DNA of 64,000 nt from the NCBI RefSeq assembly GCF_010119245.1, contig NZ_WNKG01000007.1, forward strand, positions 310,001 through 374,000, in the 5' to 3' direction. Position numbers and translations under genes: made by a program. A model generated the notes under the pieces. That model saw only the letters and a list, made by a program, of their open reading frames with translations. It did no database searches and was not told where the DNA came from. Source of the stretch: Cyclobacterium salsum. Lineage in GTDB: Bacteria > Bacteroidota > Bacteroidia > Cytophagales > Cyclobacteriaceae. Of the stretch, positions 25,758 to 35,223 are shown in pieces (position 1 is the stretch's first letter; every line of letters starts with the position of its first letter).

Positions 25758-26900
25758 TTATTCCGGAAAAAGGCTGGCATCCATATTCGGGATGATGCGC
25801 AGGGCATTTTTATAATACACTTTTTTCAGCACCTCGTCCGGAAGGTCCAGTCCGTACATGCGCCAGAAGGCGTGGTATTTTTTGTAATAGGGGAAATACT
25901 CATCGGCGGTTTCCAATACCCGGAAATAGGTGTAAAATTCTTCCTTGTTGTAGGCATCTTTTCCAAACAGAATCCGGTCCTGATAGCGGATAAAAAATTC
26001 CCGGGCCATTCTGGGCTGCCGGCCAAATTCAGCAATGACGGCTCCAATACCAAAATTTACATTGGGATATTCCTCCAGGTGCTTTCCCGCTTTGGCCAGG
26101 TCATTGGCCATCCAGCCCATGTGGGCATTGATAAAGGTGGTTTCGGGATGCTTGCGGAAAATGTGATGCTGCTCGGCGATGATTTGTTCGAAAGGAGCCG
26201 GATTATCCGCGCCTCTTTTCCGGTTGGGGTTAATTTTCAGTTCCAGCCAACGCTCGTTGCTGGCATCCATAGGCTCCCAAAAGGGGGCCGGGTCTGCAGC
26301 ATGGATCAGAACAGGAATTCCCAGTTCCCCACATTTGGCCCAAATCGGATCCAGGTCGGGATGATCGATTGGTACACGATTGCCGTTTATGTCGTTGACA
26401 GAAAGCCCCAGGCTTTTGTAAATTTTCAGTCCATTGGCACCATTTTTCACATCCGTTTCAAGCTCTGCCACGGCATTTTTTACCCAATCTTCCCCACCAA
26501 ACCCATCAAAGCCTAAATTGGTAAATACGATAAAACGACCAGGTGCTACCCCATTAAACCTGCGGATCATGGAATTGAGGTATTCCTGTGCGTCGATTTC
26601 TGAACGGCTGCGAGCAAAGCCCTTCCCACTAAGGTTGACCATGGTGGCCATATTCAGTTCATCCATTTCCCTTACGAGGCGGTGGATCAATTCCTGAGTT
26701 ACATTCCATTGGTGGCTATGGATATCCACAAAGGGAAATTTGGCCTGCATTACCGGATTCTCAGGAACTACCAGCGTGGATACCGGCTCGTATTCTTCAA
26801 AACCCATTTCCTGAGATGTTGCCGGGTGAAAATAGAAACAAAAGGCAATCAACATTCCTGGTAATAGTTGTTTGAAGGAGAAAAAAGCATTTGCAGGCAT
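25758..26900 (-). CDS. Exported amidohydrolase (TIM-barrel, amidohydrolase-2 type)
   Basis: This is a 380-aa metal-dependent hydrolase. I start at the ATG at 26900, which opens a signal peptide ending PATSQ; the in-frame ATG at 26957 adds 19 polar residues ahead of it. Metal-site motifs are DIHSHQW (His61, His63), IHAADPAPFW, FINAHMGW and FGKDAY, in the expected strand order of the barrel. The group hydrolyses or decarboxylates small cyclic or carboxylated substrates. Which one is not evident. It is divergent from rnhA, with 195 bp between starts. Confidence 0.82.
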   Translation of the reverse strand: MPANAFFSFKQLLPGMLIAFCFYFHPATSQEMGFEEYEPVSTLVVPENPVMQAKFPFVDIHSHQWNVTQELIHRLVREMDELNMATMVNLSGKGFARSRSEIDAQEYLNSMIRRFNGVAPGRFIVFTNLGFDGFGGEDWVKNAVAELETDVKNGANGLKIYKSLGLSVNDINGNRVPIDHPDLDPIWAKCGELGIPVLIHAADPAPFWEPMDASNERWLELKINPNRKRGADNPAPFEQIIAEQHHIFRKHPETTFINAHMGWMANDLAKAGKHLEEYPNVNFGIGAVIAEFGRQPRMAREFFIRYQDRILFGKDAYNKEEFYTYFRVLETADEYFPYYKKYHAFWRMYGLDLPDEVLKKVYYKNALRIIPNMDASLFPE

Positions 26901-27041
26901 AGGTGGTCGTTTTGTTTCAGCTTTGAATTTACTACAGAAAACCCAATCTTCCCGCATCTGATTGCCTGCTTTTTAGAAAATTCCTGCTTTTGCCACCTGG
27001 TGAGGGGAGGACGGAGCAGTTTTGCCTCAAACCGTGGAAAA

Positions 27042-27073
27042 TTTCAGCCCTATTGATATTTAATGTATTTTTG
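27042..27073 (+). promoter_or_regulatory. Promoter candidate for rnhA-trmN6
   Basis: TATTTTTG at 27066-27073 matches TAnnTTTG exactly, 23 bp upstream of the rnhA ATG. A TTTC at 27042-27045, 20 bp upstream, is one base off the -33 TTTG. Confidence 0.45.
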
Positions 27074-27095
27074 TTTTTTGACTTGAAGACCAGCT

Positions 27096-27563
27096 ATGAT
27101 TAAAATTTATACCGACGGCTCCTCCAGGGGCAACCCGGGTCCCGGGGGATATGGAGTGGTACTCCTTTACAAAGACCTGCGGAAAGAGCTTTCGGAAGGT
27201 TTTCGCCGAACTACCAATAACCGCATGGAACTGATGGCGGTCATCAAAGGGTTGGAGGCGCTGAAGGTAGCGGGGATGCCCGTCACGATCTATTCCGACA
27301 GCAAATATGTGGTGGATGCAGTCCAAAAGGGCTGGATATGGGGTTGGCAAAAAAAGGGATTTAAAGACAAGAAAAATCCGGATCTTTGGAAAAAATACAT
27401 CCCCCTCCATACCCGGTTCAAACCTCGCTTCCAATGGGTAAAGGGCCATGATGGCAATTTGGAAAACGAGCGGTGTGACCAATTGGCCGTTGAAGCAGCT
27501 TCCGGTGCTGCCCTGAAAACCGATGAGGGATACGAAGCCGACGGAAAGCAGGGCTTATTTTAA
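27096..27563 (+). CDS. rnhA: Ribonuclease HI
   Basis: This 155-aa RNase H cuts RNA in RNA-DNA hybrids. The four acidic metal ligands are visible: Asp7 (YTDGSSRGNPGPGG), Glu45 (NRMELMAVI), Asp68 (YSDSKYVVDA) and Asp128 (ERCDQLA), plus the flexible-loop His118 (WVKGHDGN). It includes the basic handle segment GWIWGWQKKGFKDKKNPDLW. trmN6 follows after 2 bp. Confidence 0.95.
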   Translation: MIKIYTDGSSRGNPGPGGYGVVLLYKDLRKELSEGFRRTTNNRMELMAVIKGLEALKVAGMPVTIYSDSKYVVDAVQKGWIWGWQKKGFKDKKNPDLWKKYIPLHTRFKPRFQWVKGHDGNLENERCDQLAVEAASGAALKTDEGYEADGKQGLF

Positions 27564-27565
27564 CG

Positions 27566-28282
27566 ATGGGGAATCATTATTTCAAATTTAAACAATTTTC
27601 GATCCGACAGGACCGCTGTGCCATGAAGCTGAGTACCGATGCGGTTCTGCTAGGTGCCCTGGCCCGTCAGAGCCATCCAGAAATGATCCTGGATATCGGA
27701 ATGGGTACGGGGGTTATCGGATTGATGCTGGCACAGCGGTATCCTATTGCCCGGGTACATGGGGTCGAATTAGAGCGGGAGGCTTTTTCCCAGGCTTCAG
27801 AAAATATCCAGGAAAGTCCCTGGAAGCATAGGGTGGCAATTTTCAACGATTCTTTTCAGCATTTTTCTCAAAATAGCGACCAAAAATACGACTTGATCGT
27901 AAGTAATCCCCCCTATTTTTCGAATCACCTCAAGTCGGTAAACCCAGGTAGAAATGTCGCCTTGCACAATGAACAACTTTCGCAAAAAGACCTGTTGAAG
28001 GGGGTGGAGCAGTTATTGCGAAAGGATGGGCTATTTTGGCTGATTCTGCCGCCTAGAGAAATGAACCTGTTTAAGGAAAGTGCACAACGCTCGAAGCTAC
28101 GCCTTCAGCACCGCTATCTGATTCGAGATCAACCACATCATAATCCCCACCGGGAAATTTGTTCATACGGAATGGACACAGAAATTGCTGACTTGGTAGT
28201 AGAAATCACCCTAAAAGAAGATCCAAAACGGCATAGCCAGGCCTACAGTGAATTGGTAAAAGATTTTTTGCTCCATCACTAA
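27566..28282 (+). CDS. trmN6: tRNA1(Val) adenine(37)-N6-methyltransferase
   Basis: This 238-aa class I SAM methyltransferase of the YfiC/TrmN6 family modifies A37 of tRNA-Val. The SAM loop DIGMGTGVIGL is at 43-53 and the catalytic NPPYF at 114-118. The N-terminus FKQFSIRQDRCAMKLSTDA is characteristic of YfiC. It is in operon with rnhA (2-bp gap). The general fold is certain and the tRNA target follows from the family. Confidence 0.85.
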   Translation: MGNHYFKFKQFSIRQDRCAMKLSTDAVLLGALARQSHPEMILDIGMGTGVIGLMLAQRYPIARVHGVELEREAFSQASENIQESPWKHRVAIFNDSFQHFSQNSDQKYDLIVSNPPYFSNHLKSVNPGRNVALHNEQLSQKDLLKGVEQLLRKDGLFWLILPPREMNLFKESAQRSKLRLQHRYLIRDQPHHNPHREICSYGMDTEIADLVVEITLKEDPKRHSQAYSELVKDFLLHH

Positions 28283-28341
28283 AAAGGGTTGCATATTTCC
28301 TTCATCAGCAAGGGGGCCTGATATTTGCAGTGTCTAAAGCT

Positions 28342-30624
28342 ATGAAAATTGTATATATCGGCACCTATCCCCCCCGCGAGTGCGGAATTGGTATTTTTAC
28401 TCAGAACCTTTACCAATCAATGGTAACCAAACCTGGTTTTTCGGAAGAGGGTAGGGAGCACCAATCGGTTGAAGGATTTGTGGTAGCTATGAGCGACCAC
28501 GATCTTGATTACAACTATCCGGAGGAAGTAAAAGCAATTATCCGGCAGGAACACCAACGCGACTATTTGAAAGCGGTCAAGTTCATCAATCTTAGCGGCG
28601 CAGATGTATGTATCTTGGAACATGAATTCGGGATTTTTGGCGGGCAGAACGGGATGTACATCCTTCCCATGCTTCACCGCCTTGAAATACCCCTTATCGT
28701 CACCCTCCACACCATTCTGGAGAAACCCTCCTATAATGAAAAGGCCGTATTAGAACAGATTTGCAGAATGGCTTATAAAGTGGTGGTGATGAGTCATAAG
28801 GCAGTCGAGTTTCTCACCACCATTTACGAAGTGGACAAGGATAAAATAGCACTTATTGAACACGGAGTACCGGAAATTCAATTTGATCAAAAACAATCTA
28901 AAAAGGAACTAAAGCTTGAAAAAAAGAAGTTTTTACTCACTTTTGGGATCATCAGTCGGAATAAGGGGATTGAAACCGTCATAAAAGCACTGCCTAAAGT
29001 CATCGAGAAGCATCCCGAAGTGGTCTACATGGTACTTGGAAAAACCCACCCAAATGTGCTCCATCACTCAGGCGAAGAATACCGAAACTACCTTCATTTA
29101 TTAGTTAAAAACCTGAACCTGAGAGACCACGTTATTTTTCTGAATGAGTTCATTGCTCAAAATGAGTTATTCAAATACCTGTCAGCCTCAGATTTATACA
29201 TTACTCCATACTTAAATGAGGCCCAGATTACGAGCGGCACCCTTTCCTATGCCGTAGGAGTAGGTTCGGCCGTTATTTCTACGCCCTATTGGCATGCCAC
29301 CGAGCTATTGGATGAAGGAAGGGGCCGGTTGTTTAACTTTAATGATTCGGAGCAACTATCAGGCATTCTGATGGAACTGTTGGATGATCCCAAAGCACTG
29401 AAAGAGATCCGGAAAAAGGCGCGGGATTATGGAAAAACCATCACCTGGTCAAAATCCGGAGATAAATACGTCGCGCTTGCCAAAGAAGTATCCGCGGCAA
29501 GTCCACACGTTTTATCCCCCGAGGATACCTTAATAGACCCTCTTTTGCTACCCCCCTTTTCCCTGGATCATATCAAAAGGCTTACAGATGATACGGGAAT
29601 TATCCAGCACGCCAAGTTTGGCATCCCGAATCTGAAAGAAGGCTACTGCCTGGATGATAATGCCAGGGCCTTGCTGATGGTACTAATGGACTATAAACAG
29701 ACAAAGGATAAACAAGCGTTAGCCTTGGCACCTATTTACCTGAGTTACATTCATTACATGCAAAATGAAGACGGTACTTTCCGTAATTTCCTCAGTTTCA
29801 GCCGGCAATTCCTGGATGAAGTAGGTTCGGAAGATTCCTTTGGAAGGACCATCTGGGCACTGGGGTACCTTTTAGGCAATGCGCCCAATGATGCCTACTA
29901 CCAAACTGGAAAGCTTGTTTTCTTTGATGCGGCCCCCAATTTCGAAAAACTTCAATCTATCAGAGCGATAGCCAACACCATGTTGGGAATAAGTTACTAC
30001 CTAAAAGCCAATCCTGGAGATGATTCCATGTCTGAGCGTCTAAGAAACCTTGCCTGGAAACTGGTCAGGCATTATGAGGCCAACAGTTCTGAGGATTGGA
30101 AGTGGTTTGAGGCCTTGCTTGCCTATGACAATGGCATGTTGCCGCTCGCCCTTTTGAATGCAGCAGAAATACTTAATGAGGATCGCATTACCGAAGTAGC
30201 GTTGGAAAGCATGAACTTCCTTACGAGTGTCACGCTTAAAGATGGCTATTTATCAATCATTGGTAATGAAAATTGGTACGAAAAAGAAGGGGAACGTTCT
30301 CTATTTGCACAGCAACCCATCGATGCACTTGCCATGATTCTAATGTACCAACAAGCATTTCACCTTACCAAAAACAAGGAATACCTGACAAAGTTGTTTT
30401 CGTGTTTTATGTGGTTTCTGGGTGAGAATGACTTGCGGATGAGTTTGTTCGATTTTGAGACGAAAGGCTGTTGCGATGGCTTTGAAAGCTATGGTGTTAA
30501 TCGGAATCAGGGAGCAGAAAGCTCGCTGGCCTATTTAATTTCCTATTTGATTGTTTTGCAGGCCTTTGAAGAATTTGAAGAAAAGGATTTTATACCGGAG
30601 TCCTTGCGGAAAGTAGTAAAATAA
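28342..30624 (+). CDS. GT4-type glycosyltransferase fused to an alpha-helical (alpha/alpha-barrel-like) domain
   Basis: This is a 760-aa cytosolic enzyme. Residues 1 to about 385 form a GT-B glycosyltransferase: MKIVYIGTYPPRECGIGIF at the start, EHEFGIFGG, VTLHTILE, FGIISRNKGIETVIKAL, and the donor-site region PYLNEAQITSGTLSYAVG, where the usual second Glu of EX7E is absent. Residues about 400-750 are all-helical with repeated motifs (YCLDDNARALLMVLMDY, EDSFGRTIWALGYLLG, WKWFEALLAYDNGMLPLAL), like a six-hairpin glycosidase or epimerase barrel. I start at ATG 28342 rather than GTG 28330. Together with the next GT and the GH130 gene it forms a glycan module. Substrate is unproven; mannose or GDP-mannose is my guess from the GH130 link. 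Confidence 0.8.
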   Translation: MKIVYIGTYPPRECGIGIFTQNLYQSMVTKPGFSEEGREHQSVEGFVVAMSDHDLDYNYPEEVKAIIRQEHQRDYLKAVKFINLSGADVCILEHEFGIFGGQNGMYILPMLHRLEIPLIVTLHTILEKPSYNEKAVLEQICRMAYKVVVMSHKAVEFLTTIYEVDKDKIALIEHGVPEIQFDQKQSKKELKLEKKKFLLTFGIISRNKGIETVIKALPKVIEKHPEVVYMVLGKTHPNVLHHSGEEYRNYLHLLVKNLNLRDHVIFLNEFIAQNELFKYLSASDLYITPYLNEAQITSGTLSYAVGVGSAVISTPYWHATELLDEGRGRLFNFNDSEQLSGILMELLDDPKALKEIRKKARDYGKTITWSKSGDKYVALAKEVSAASPHVLSPEDTLIDPLLLPPFSLDHIKRLTDDTGIIQHAKFGIPNLKEGYCLDDNARALLMVLMDYKQTKDKQALALAPIYLSYIHYMQNEDGTFRNFLSFSRQFLDEVGSEDSFGRTIWALGYLLGNAPNDAYYQTGKLVFFDAAPNFEKLQSIRAIANTMLGISYYLKANPGDDSMSERLRNLAWKLVRHYEANSSEDWKWFEALLAYDNGMLPLALLNAAEILNEDRITEVALESMNFLTSVTLKDGYLSIIGNENWYEKEGERSLFAQQPIDALAMILMYQQAFHLTKNKEYLTKLFSCFMWFLGENDLRMSLFDFETKGCCDGFESYGVNRNQGAESSLAYLISYLIVLQAFEEFEEKDFIPESLRKVVK

Positions 30625-30956
30625 TAATTACAGTAATCCTATCCTTTCTAAAAGTAAGGCGTACCTTGGCGGGACTTTAAAAATGATAGAAGGGATCGTA
30701 TTATTTTTTGTTGTTATTTAATTGGAAAGAAACGGCCGTAGGATGGTGTTGAAAGAGGTGTTTGTTTTCAGGTAGATTTTGTCCGTTTGTTAATGGATTG
30801 CTTATCTTAATCCACCGAGTAGGATCGACTGCCAGTGAGATGTGGGAGAAAAAATTACCCTGTTCACTTTTCTACGTTTTGAAGGCACTGATGGCCTTCA
30901 ACTGCTGGGAAACCCTTTAAAAAACCACTTTTTAAATAGTAGCTTTATTCGAAATT
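30625..30956 (+). other. 332-bp gap between the two glycosyltransferase genes
   Basis: No credible gene. It contains one stem-loop at 30880-30900 (TGAAGGC, seven bases, GCCTTCA), 56 bp ahead of the next start, and no clear promoter by eye. The stem may be a leader structure or chance. Confidence 0.45.
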
Positions 30957-31967
30957 ATGAAAGTAGCGGTTTTATCCCCCATTGCATGGAGAACCCCACC
31001 CGTAAAATACGGGCCTTGGGAACAGGTGGCTTCTAATCTCGTGGAAGGGCTGGTAGAAAAAGGTATTGATGTCACTTTATTTGCCACCGGAAATTCCATA
31101 ACCACCGGAAAATTGGCGCATGTTACCGATAAGGGCTATGCGGAAAATCCAGCTATTGACCCAAAAGTTTGGGAAAGCCTTCATATTAGTAATTTGATGG
31201 AGCAAGCAGGCAATTTTGATTTAATTCATAATCACTTTGACTTTCTCCCGCTTAGCTACTCCCGTCTGATAAAACCACCCATGATTACCACCATCCATGG
31301 GTTTTCTTCGGCAAGAATTCTTCCGGTCTACAGAAATTACAATCCAGACAATTTTTATGTTTCTATCAGCAACTCCGACCGCCATCCGGATCTTGACTAC
31401 ATCGCGACGGTTTACAATGGCATCCATCCGGATGAATTTACATTCCGGAAAAATGGCACCGATTATTTATTGTTTTTTGGCAGAATTCACCCCGAGAAGG
31501 GTACCTACGAATCCATACAGATTGCCAAGCAATCGGGCAGAAAGTTGATCATTTCCGGGTTGGTTCAGGATCAGGATTACTTTAACGAGAAGGTAAAACC
31601 CTTCATTAATGACGATGATATTGTCTTTGTAGGTAATTCGGGCCCAAAGGAAAGGGACCAATTATTGGGAGAAGCCTATGCCTTACTTCATCCGATTAGT
31701 TTTAAAGAACCTTTCGGTTTGAGTGTGGCAGAATCGATGATGTGCGGTACCCCTGTCATAGCATTTAATTTAGGCTCCATGGCGGAATTGATTGTGGATG
31801 GGAAAACCGGGTTTTTGGTCAATACCATCGAAGAAGCGGTTACTGCAGTGGGCAATATTGCATCTATCGATAGAAAAAGCTGTAGAAAAGAGGCACTTTC
31901 TAAATTCAGCAGGGAAAAGATGACCGAAAGTTACCTTCAGGTTTATCACCAAATTTTGAATGGGTAG
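30957..31967 (+). CDS. GT4 family glycosyltransferase
   Basis: This 336-aa GT-B enzyme begins MKVAVLSPIAWRTPPVKYGPWEQV, the donor-site loop style of retaining GT4 enzymes. The acceptor half has IHNHFDFLPL and ITTIHGF. The C-terminal half has FFGRIHPEKG and an intact EX7E in EPFGLSVAESMMCGTPVI. It transfers a sugar from a nucleotide-sugar; specificity is unknown. It sits between the bifunctional-looking GT and the GH130 gene (46-bp gap), so the three likely act on one glycan. Confidence 0.88.
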   Translation: MKVAVLSPIAWRTPPVKYGPWEQVASNLVEGLVEKGIDVTLFATGNSITTGKLAHVTDKGYAENPAIDPKVWESLHISNLMEQAGNFDLIHNHFDFLPLSYSRLIKPPMITTIHGFSSARILPVYRNYNPDNFYVSISNSDRHPDLDYIATVYNGIHPDEFTFRKNGTDYLLFFGRIHPEKGTYESIQIAKQSGRKLIISGLVQDQDYFNEKVKPFINDDDIVFVGNSGPKERDQLLGEAYALLHPISFKEPFGLSVAESMMCGTPVIAFNLGSMAELIVDGKTGFLVNTIEEAVTAVGNIASIDRKSCRKEALSKFSREKMTESYLQVYHQILNG

Positions 31968-32013
31968 CGCATTACGAGAACGAATGAGAATTATGAAAAT
32001 TATTTTTTAATAA

Positions 32014-33534
32014 ATGGCTGTAGCAAAAAGGAACCTGGAAAACATGTACGACAAGGCAATTAGAAAACCGTTGGTTAAAAGAACCAGAATTAAAATAGTT
32101 AGAAACTCGTCTCGGGTAATTACTCGGGCCCATGTTACCGACATCGCGCGTATACCGAAAATAATTGGGCGGGTACTCCAACTGACGGAAGCGAATGCCG
32201 AAGATATATTACACCATATATACCTCCATTTTGTCGGACGTCACAAGAATATAGATGATATTTTTAAGCGTAATTTTTCAAGAGTGTCGCAATATATCGC
32301 TCCGGAAACAACAGTAAGCCCTACCAAAGAGCTTTTGATAGGAGCCTTTTTTACCATGGAGTACTCTGTCGAATCAGCGGCCCTTTTCAATCCATCAATT
32401 GTCCCCCACCCCAACCAGGACGACCTACCTGATGGAAGTATCCGATTTATCATGAGCCTCAGGGCTACTGGCGAAGGACACATATCTTCCATTGTATTCC
32501 GGAGTGGTATTATAAAGGCCGATCGTACTTTTTTGATCAATCCGGTAAGTGAATTTGTTGATACCCCTAGAATCAGGCATGATCAGTCCTATGACCGTCA
32601 TTTATTTGAGCTCAAGTTGAAAAGTATGAATGCCTGGAACGAAACAAGTGTCCGTGTTTTTGAAAATTTGGCTGACTCCTTCTCCATCAATGAATTAGAA
32701 AGTCAAGTAGCCGCCGTTCAGATGGATACCGAAGAGGCATTCGATACTGAGGCCATCAAAAATATAAACTGGCTGGCGGATTCCAATTATTTTATCAGGT
32801 TTGACAAAAACCATGATATATCCGAACACGTCATTTTTCCCATATCAGCGAATGAAAGCCGGGGAATTGAGGATGCCCGATTTGTGAAGTTTTTCGATGA
32901 TGGCGGCACCGTTACTTATTATGCGACCTATACCGCTTACAACGGGGTTTCTATTCTACCTCAATTATTGAAGACAAAAGACTTTGTTAATTTTGACATC
33001 ATTACCTTAAACGGTAAAGCCGTTCAAAATAAGGGGATGGCCCTATTTCCGCGGAAAATAAATGGAAGGTACGCCATGCTGTCTCGTGTAGATGGAGAAA
33101 ACAATTACATCATGTTTTCTGACCACCTGCATTTCTGGGATGAAGCGATACTCCTTCAGGAGCCATCCTTGCCCTGGGAATTCTTTCAGATTGGAAACTG
33201 TGGTTCCCCGCTGGAGATCAACGAAGGTTGGCTAGTGCTCACCCATGGGGTAGGCGCCATGAGACAATACTTCATCGGAGCCATATTGCTTGATCTGGAA
33301 GATCCGACCAAAGTCATTGCCCGCCTGGAAGAACCCCTGCTCACACCCAATGAAGAGGAACGTGAGGGCTATGTTCCCAACGTAGTGTATTCCTGTGGAG
33401 CGTTGATTCATAATAATATTCTGGTTGTGCCTTATGCCATGTCCGATATTACTTCCGGAATCGCCACAGTCAGTGTACGTGATCTGATAGCTTGTATGAA
33501 GCCGGTTACTGAAAGCAAAAATGAATTGATTTAG
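32014..33534 (+). CDS. GH130 family glycoside phosphorylase/hydrolase
   Basis: This 506-aa protein has two parts. Residues about 20-190 are the extended N-terminal region found in one GH130 branch (ELLIGAFFTMEYSVESAALFNPS is its hallmark, followed by FIMSLRATGEGHISSI). Residues about 240-500 are the five-bladed propeller with the conserved GIEDARFVKF (Asp287 region), TYYATYTAYNG and WEFFQIGNCGSPLE. Known GH130 enzymes are mannoside phosphorylases (beta-1,4 or beta-1,2-mannosyl linkages) or mannosidases. No signal peptide, so cytosolic. Paired with two glycosyltransferases, which points to an internal glycan made and broken in the same cell (inference). Confidence 0.87.
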   Translation: MAVAKRNLENMYDKAIRKPLVKRTRIKIVRNSSRVITRAHVTDIARIPKIIGRVLQLTEANAEDILHHIYLHFVGRHKNIDDIFKRNFSRVSQYIAPETTVSPTKELLIGAFFTMEYSVESAALFNPSIVPHPNQDDLPDGSIRFIMSLRATGEGHISSIVFRSGIIKADRTFLINPVSEFVDTPRIRHDQSYDRHLFELKLKSMNAWNETSVRVFENLADSFSINELESQVAAVQMDTEEAFDTEAIKNINWLADSNYFIRFDKNHDISEHVIFPISANESRGIEDARFVKFFDDGGTVTYYATYTAYNGVSILPQLLKTKDFVNFDIITLNGKAVQNKGMALFPRKINGRYAMLSRVDGENNYIMFSDHLHFWDEAILLQEPSLPWEFFQIGNCGSPLEINEGWLVLTHGVGAMRQYFIGAILLDLEDPTKVIARLEEPLLTPNEEEREGYVPNVVYSCGALIHNNILVVPYAMSDITSGIATVSVRDLIACMKPVTESKNELI

Positions 33535-33661
33535 TTGGATCAATACTGGCCTCTCCCTATTGCTTGTTTAAAAGAAGTAAGCATGGTTTGGGAAATTCAA
33601 AGTGGCAGGAGATTCATTTGCAAGGTTTCTAATCCTCTGGGAATTTTGTACCTTAACTTGC

Positions 33662-34558
33662 ATGAGCTATTTATTCGTATTGCTTCTGACAAGCTACGTT
33701 TCGATTTTCGGGATTTCGACTCCGAAAATCCAGGTACCAGCGGAATTAATCATCGTTAACCTAAATATTCGCTATGATAATCCGAAAGATGGAAAGAATA
33801 AATGGGAAAATCGCCTGCCGATAGTTGCAGACTTCATTGCCGAATCTGCTCCCCATCTGCTGGGTTTTCAGGAAGTAACGCACCGGCAGTTACTCGATTT
33901 GAAAAGCATAATGCCGAATCATGATTTCGTCGGTAGGGGGCGCAAAGACGGGCTGAAGGGAGGAGAATACAATCCCATTTTCTATCGTAAAGATCGGTTT
34001 CATTTACTGGAATCCGGGACCTTTTGGCTTTCAGATACCCCTGAGGAGCCTGGTAGTATAGGTTGGGATGCGCAGCTTCCCCGGATAGTAACCTGGGCTA
34101 AACTCAAAGATCAGGAAAACGGAAAGGTTATTTTTCATTTTAATACCCACTTTGACAACAGAGGCACGGAAGCCCGTTTTAAGAGCGTGGACTTACTGGT
34201 CGAAAAGATGGAAGAGATTGCAGGTGAAGCACCGCTTTTAGCTACCGGAGATTTTAACATCCGCAAAGAACATCCCCGATATGGAAAAGAGCCCTATGTA
34301 TATCTGATCGAGACGATGAGCCAACGATTGCAGATGGAAAGTGCTGAATTTGCAGCGGAAAAGGTGATTTCTGCCGGAGCTACCGGTAATGGATTTGAAG
34401 AAAACTGGCAGCTCCGGCCTCCTAATGCGGTGGATTATATTTTTGTAGATCCTGGCTTTAACGTTAACAGCTACCAGGTAGATAAAATCATTCAAGACGC
34501 TGTATTCATTGCGGACCATTGGCCGGTTTTGGCTAAATTGAAATATGGCAACCCTTGA
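33662..34558 (+). CDS. Exported endonuclease/exonuclease/phosphatase (EEP) family protein
   Basis: This 298-aa EEP-fold phosphoesterase has a signal peptide starting at ATG 33662 (MSYLFVLLLTSYVSIFGIS); the ATG at 33602 would bury it behind 20 residues. Motifs: VNLNIRYDNP (Asn), GFQEVTH (metal Glu), FNTHFDNRG (His), ATGDFNI (Asp/Asn) and ADHWPV (catalytic His). Members hydrolyse phosphodiesters in nucleic acids, lipids or sugars. This secreted subgroup is often annotated only at family level. It follows the glycan module by 127 bp. Confidence 0.82.
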   Translation: MSYLFVLLLTSYVSIFGISTPKIQVPAELIIVNLNIRYDNPKDGKNKWENRLPIVADFIAESAPHLLGFQEVTHRQLLDLKSIMPNHDFVGRGRKDGLKGGEYNPIFYRKDRFHLLESGTFWLSDTPEEPGSIGWDAQLPRIVTWAKLKDQENGKVIFHFNTHFDNRGTEARFKSVDLLVEKMEEIAGEAPLLATGDFNIRKEHPRYGKEPYVYLIETMSQRLQMESAEFAAEKVISAGATGNGFEENWQLRPPNAVDYIFVDPGFNVNSYQVDKIIQDAVFIADHWPVLAKLKYGNP

Positions 34559-34602
34559 TCCACAATGCTTTGCAGGAAGTGAATTATTGATTATCTTAAA
34601 GC

Positions 34603-35148
34603 ATGGCACATCAAACCATACAAACCATCCAAAATATTCAAGTTGAACTGGTACAGGGTGATATTACCCAACAGCCGGATGTTTCGGTTATCGTCAATGC
34701 AGCCAATGCGCAATTGGAAACCGGTGGCGGAGTGGCTGGTGCCATTCACCGTGCCGCTGGGCCGGCGCTGGCGAAGGAATGTAAACCCATGGCACCCATA
34801 AACCCTGGGGAAGCGGTTATTTCCAGCGGCCACCGATTGCCCAACGGCCATGTCATCCATTGTCTGGGTCCGGTGTATGGAGTGGACCAACCTTCCGATT
34901 CCCTGTTGGCTGACTGCTACCGAAATGCATTGCTCCTGGCTGATGAGTATAAACTTACTTCTATTGCCTTCCCTTCGATTTCTACAGGAGCCTTTGGTTA
35001 TCCCATCAAAGCCGCTGCCGGGATAGCCCTGGACACTATCAAGAAAACCATACCTCACTTAAAAAACATCCAAAAAATCCGACTGGTACTGTTTGACCAA
35101 AGTGATTTTGAAACTTTCAAGAAAAGACTAGAACAGTTGGAGGATTGA
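34603..35148 (+). CDS. Macro-domain protein (O-acetyl-ADP-ribose deacetylase-like)
   Basis: This 181-aa single macro domain has the ADP-ribose-binding signatures IVNAANAQLETGGGVAGAIH, catalytic-type Asn and Gly-rich loops, and AFPSISTGAFGYP near residue 125. YmdB-like members remove acetyl from O-acetyl-ADP-ribose or ADP-ribose from proteins. It sits next to nicotinamidase (75-bp gap, same strand), consistent with a shared role in NAD+ metabolite turnover (inference). Confidence 0.9.
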   Translation: MAHQTIQTIQNIQVELVQGDITQQPDVSVIVNAANAQLETGGGVAGAIHRAAGPALAKECKPMAPINPGEAVISSGHRLPNGHVIHCLGPVYGVDQPSDSLLADCYRNALLLADEYKLTSIAFPSISTGAFGYPIKAAAGIALDTIKKTIPHLKNIQKIRLVLFDQSDFETFKKRLEQLED

Positions 35149-35223
35149 TCTTACGGCTACCTATATTAATGAACGGCAAATAGTGAAAGAAGAGCGCGCT
35201 ATTTTGATAAGAAAATATAAGAA

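Noticed and set aside
25872-26516. 214-codon plus-strand frame
   Set aside because: Antisense to the amidohydrolase with its metal-binding motifs; a shadow frame.
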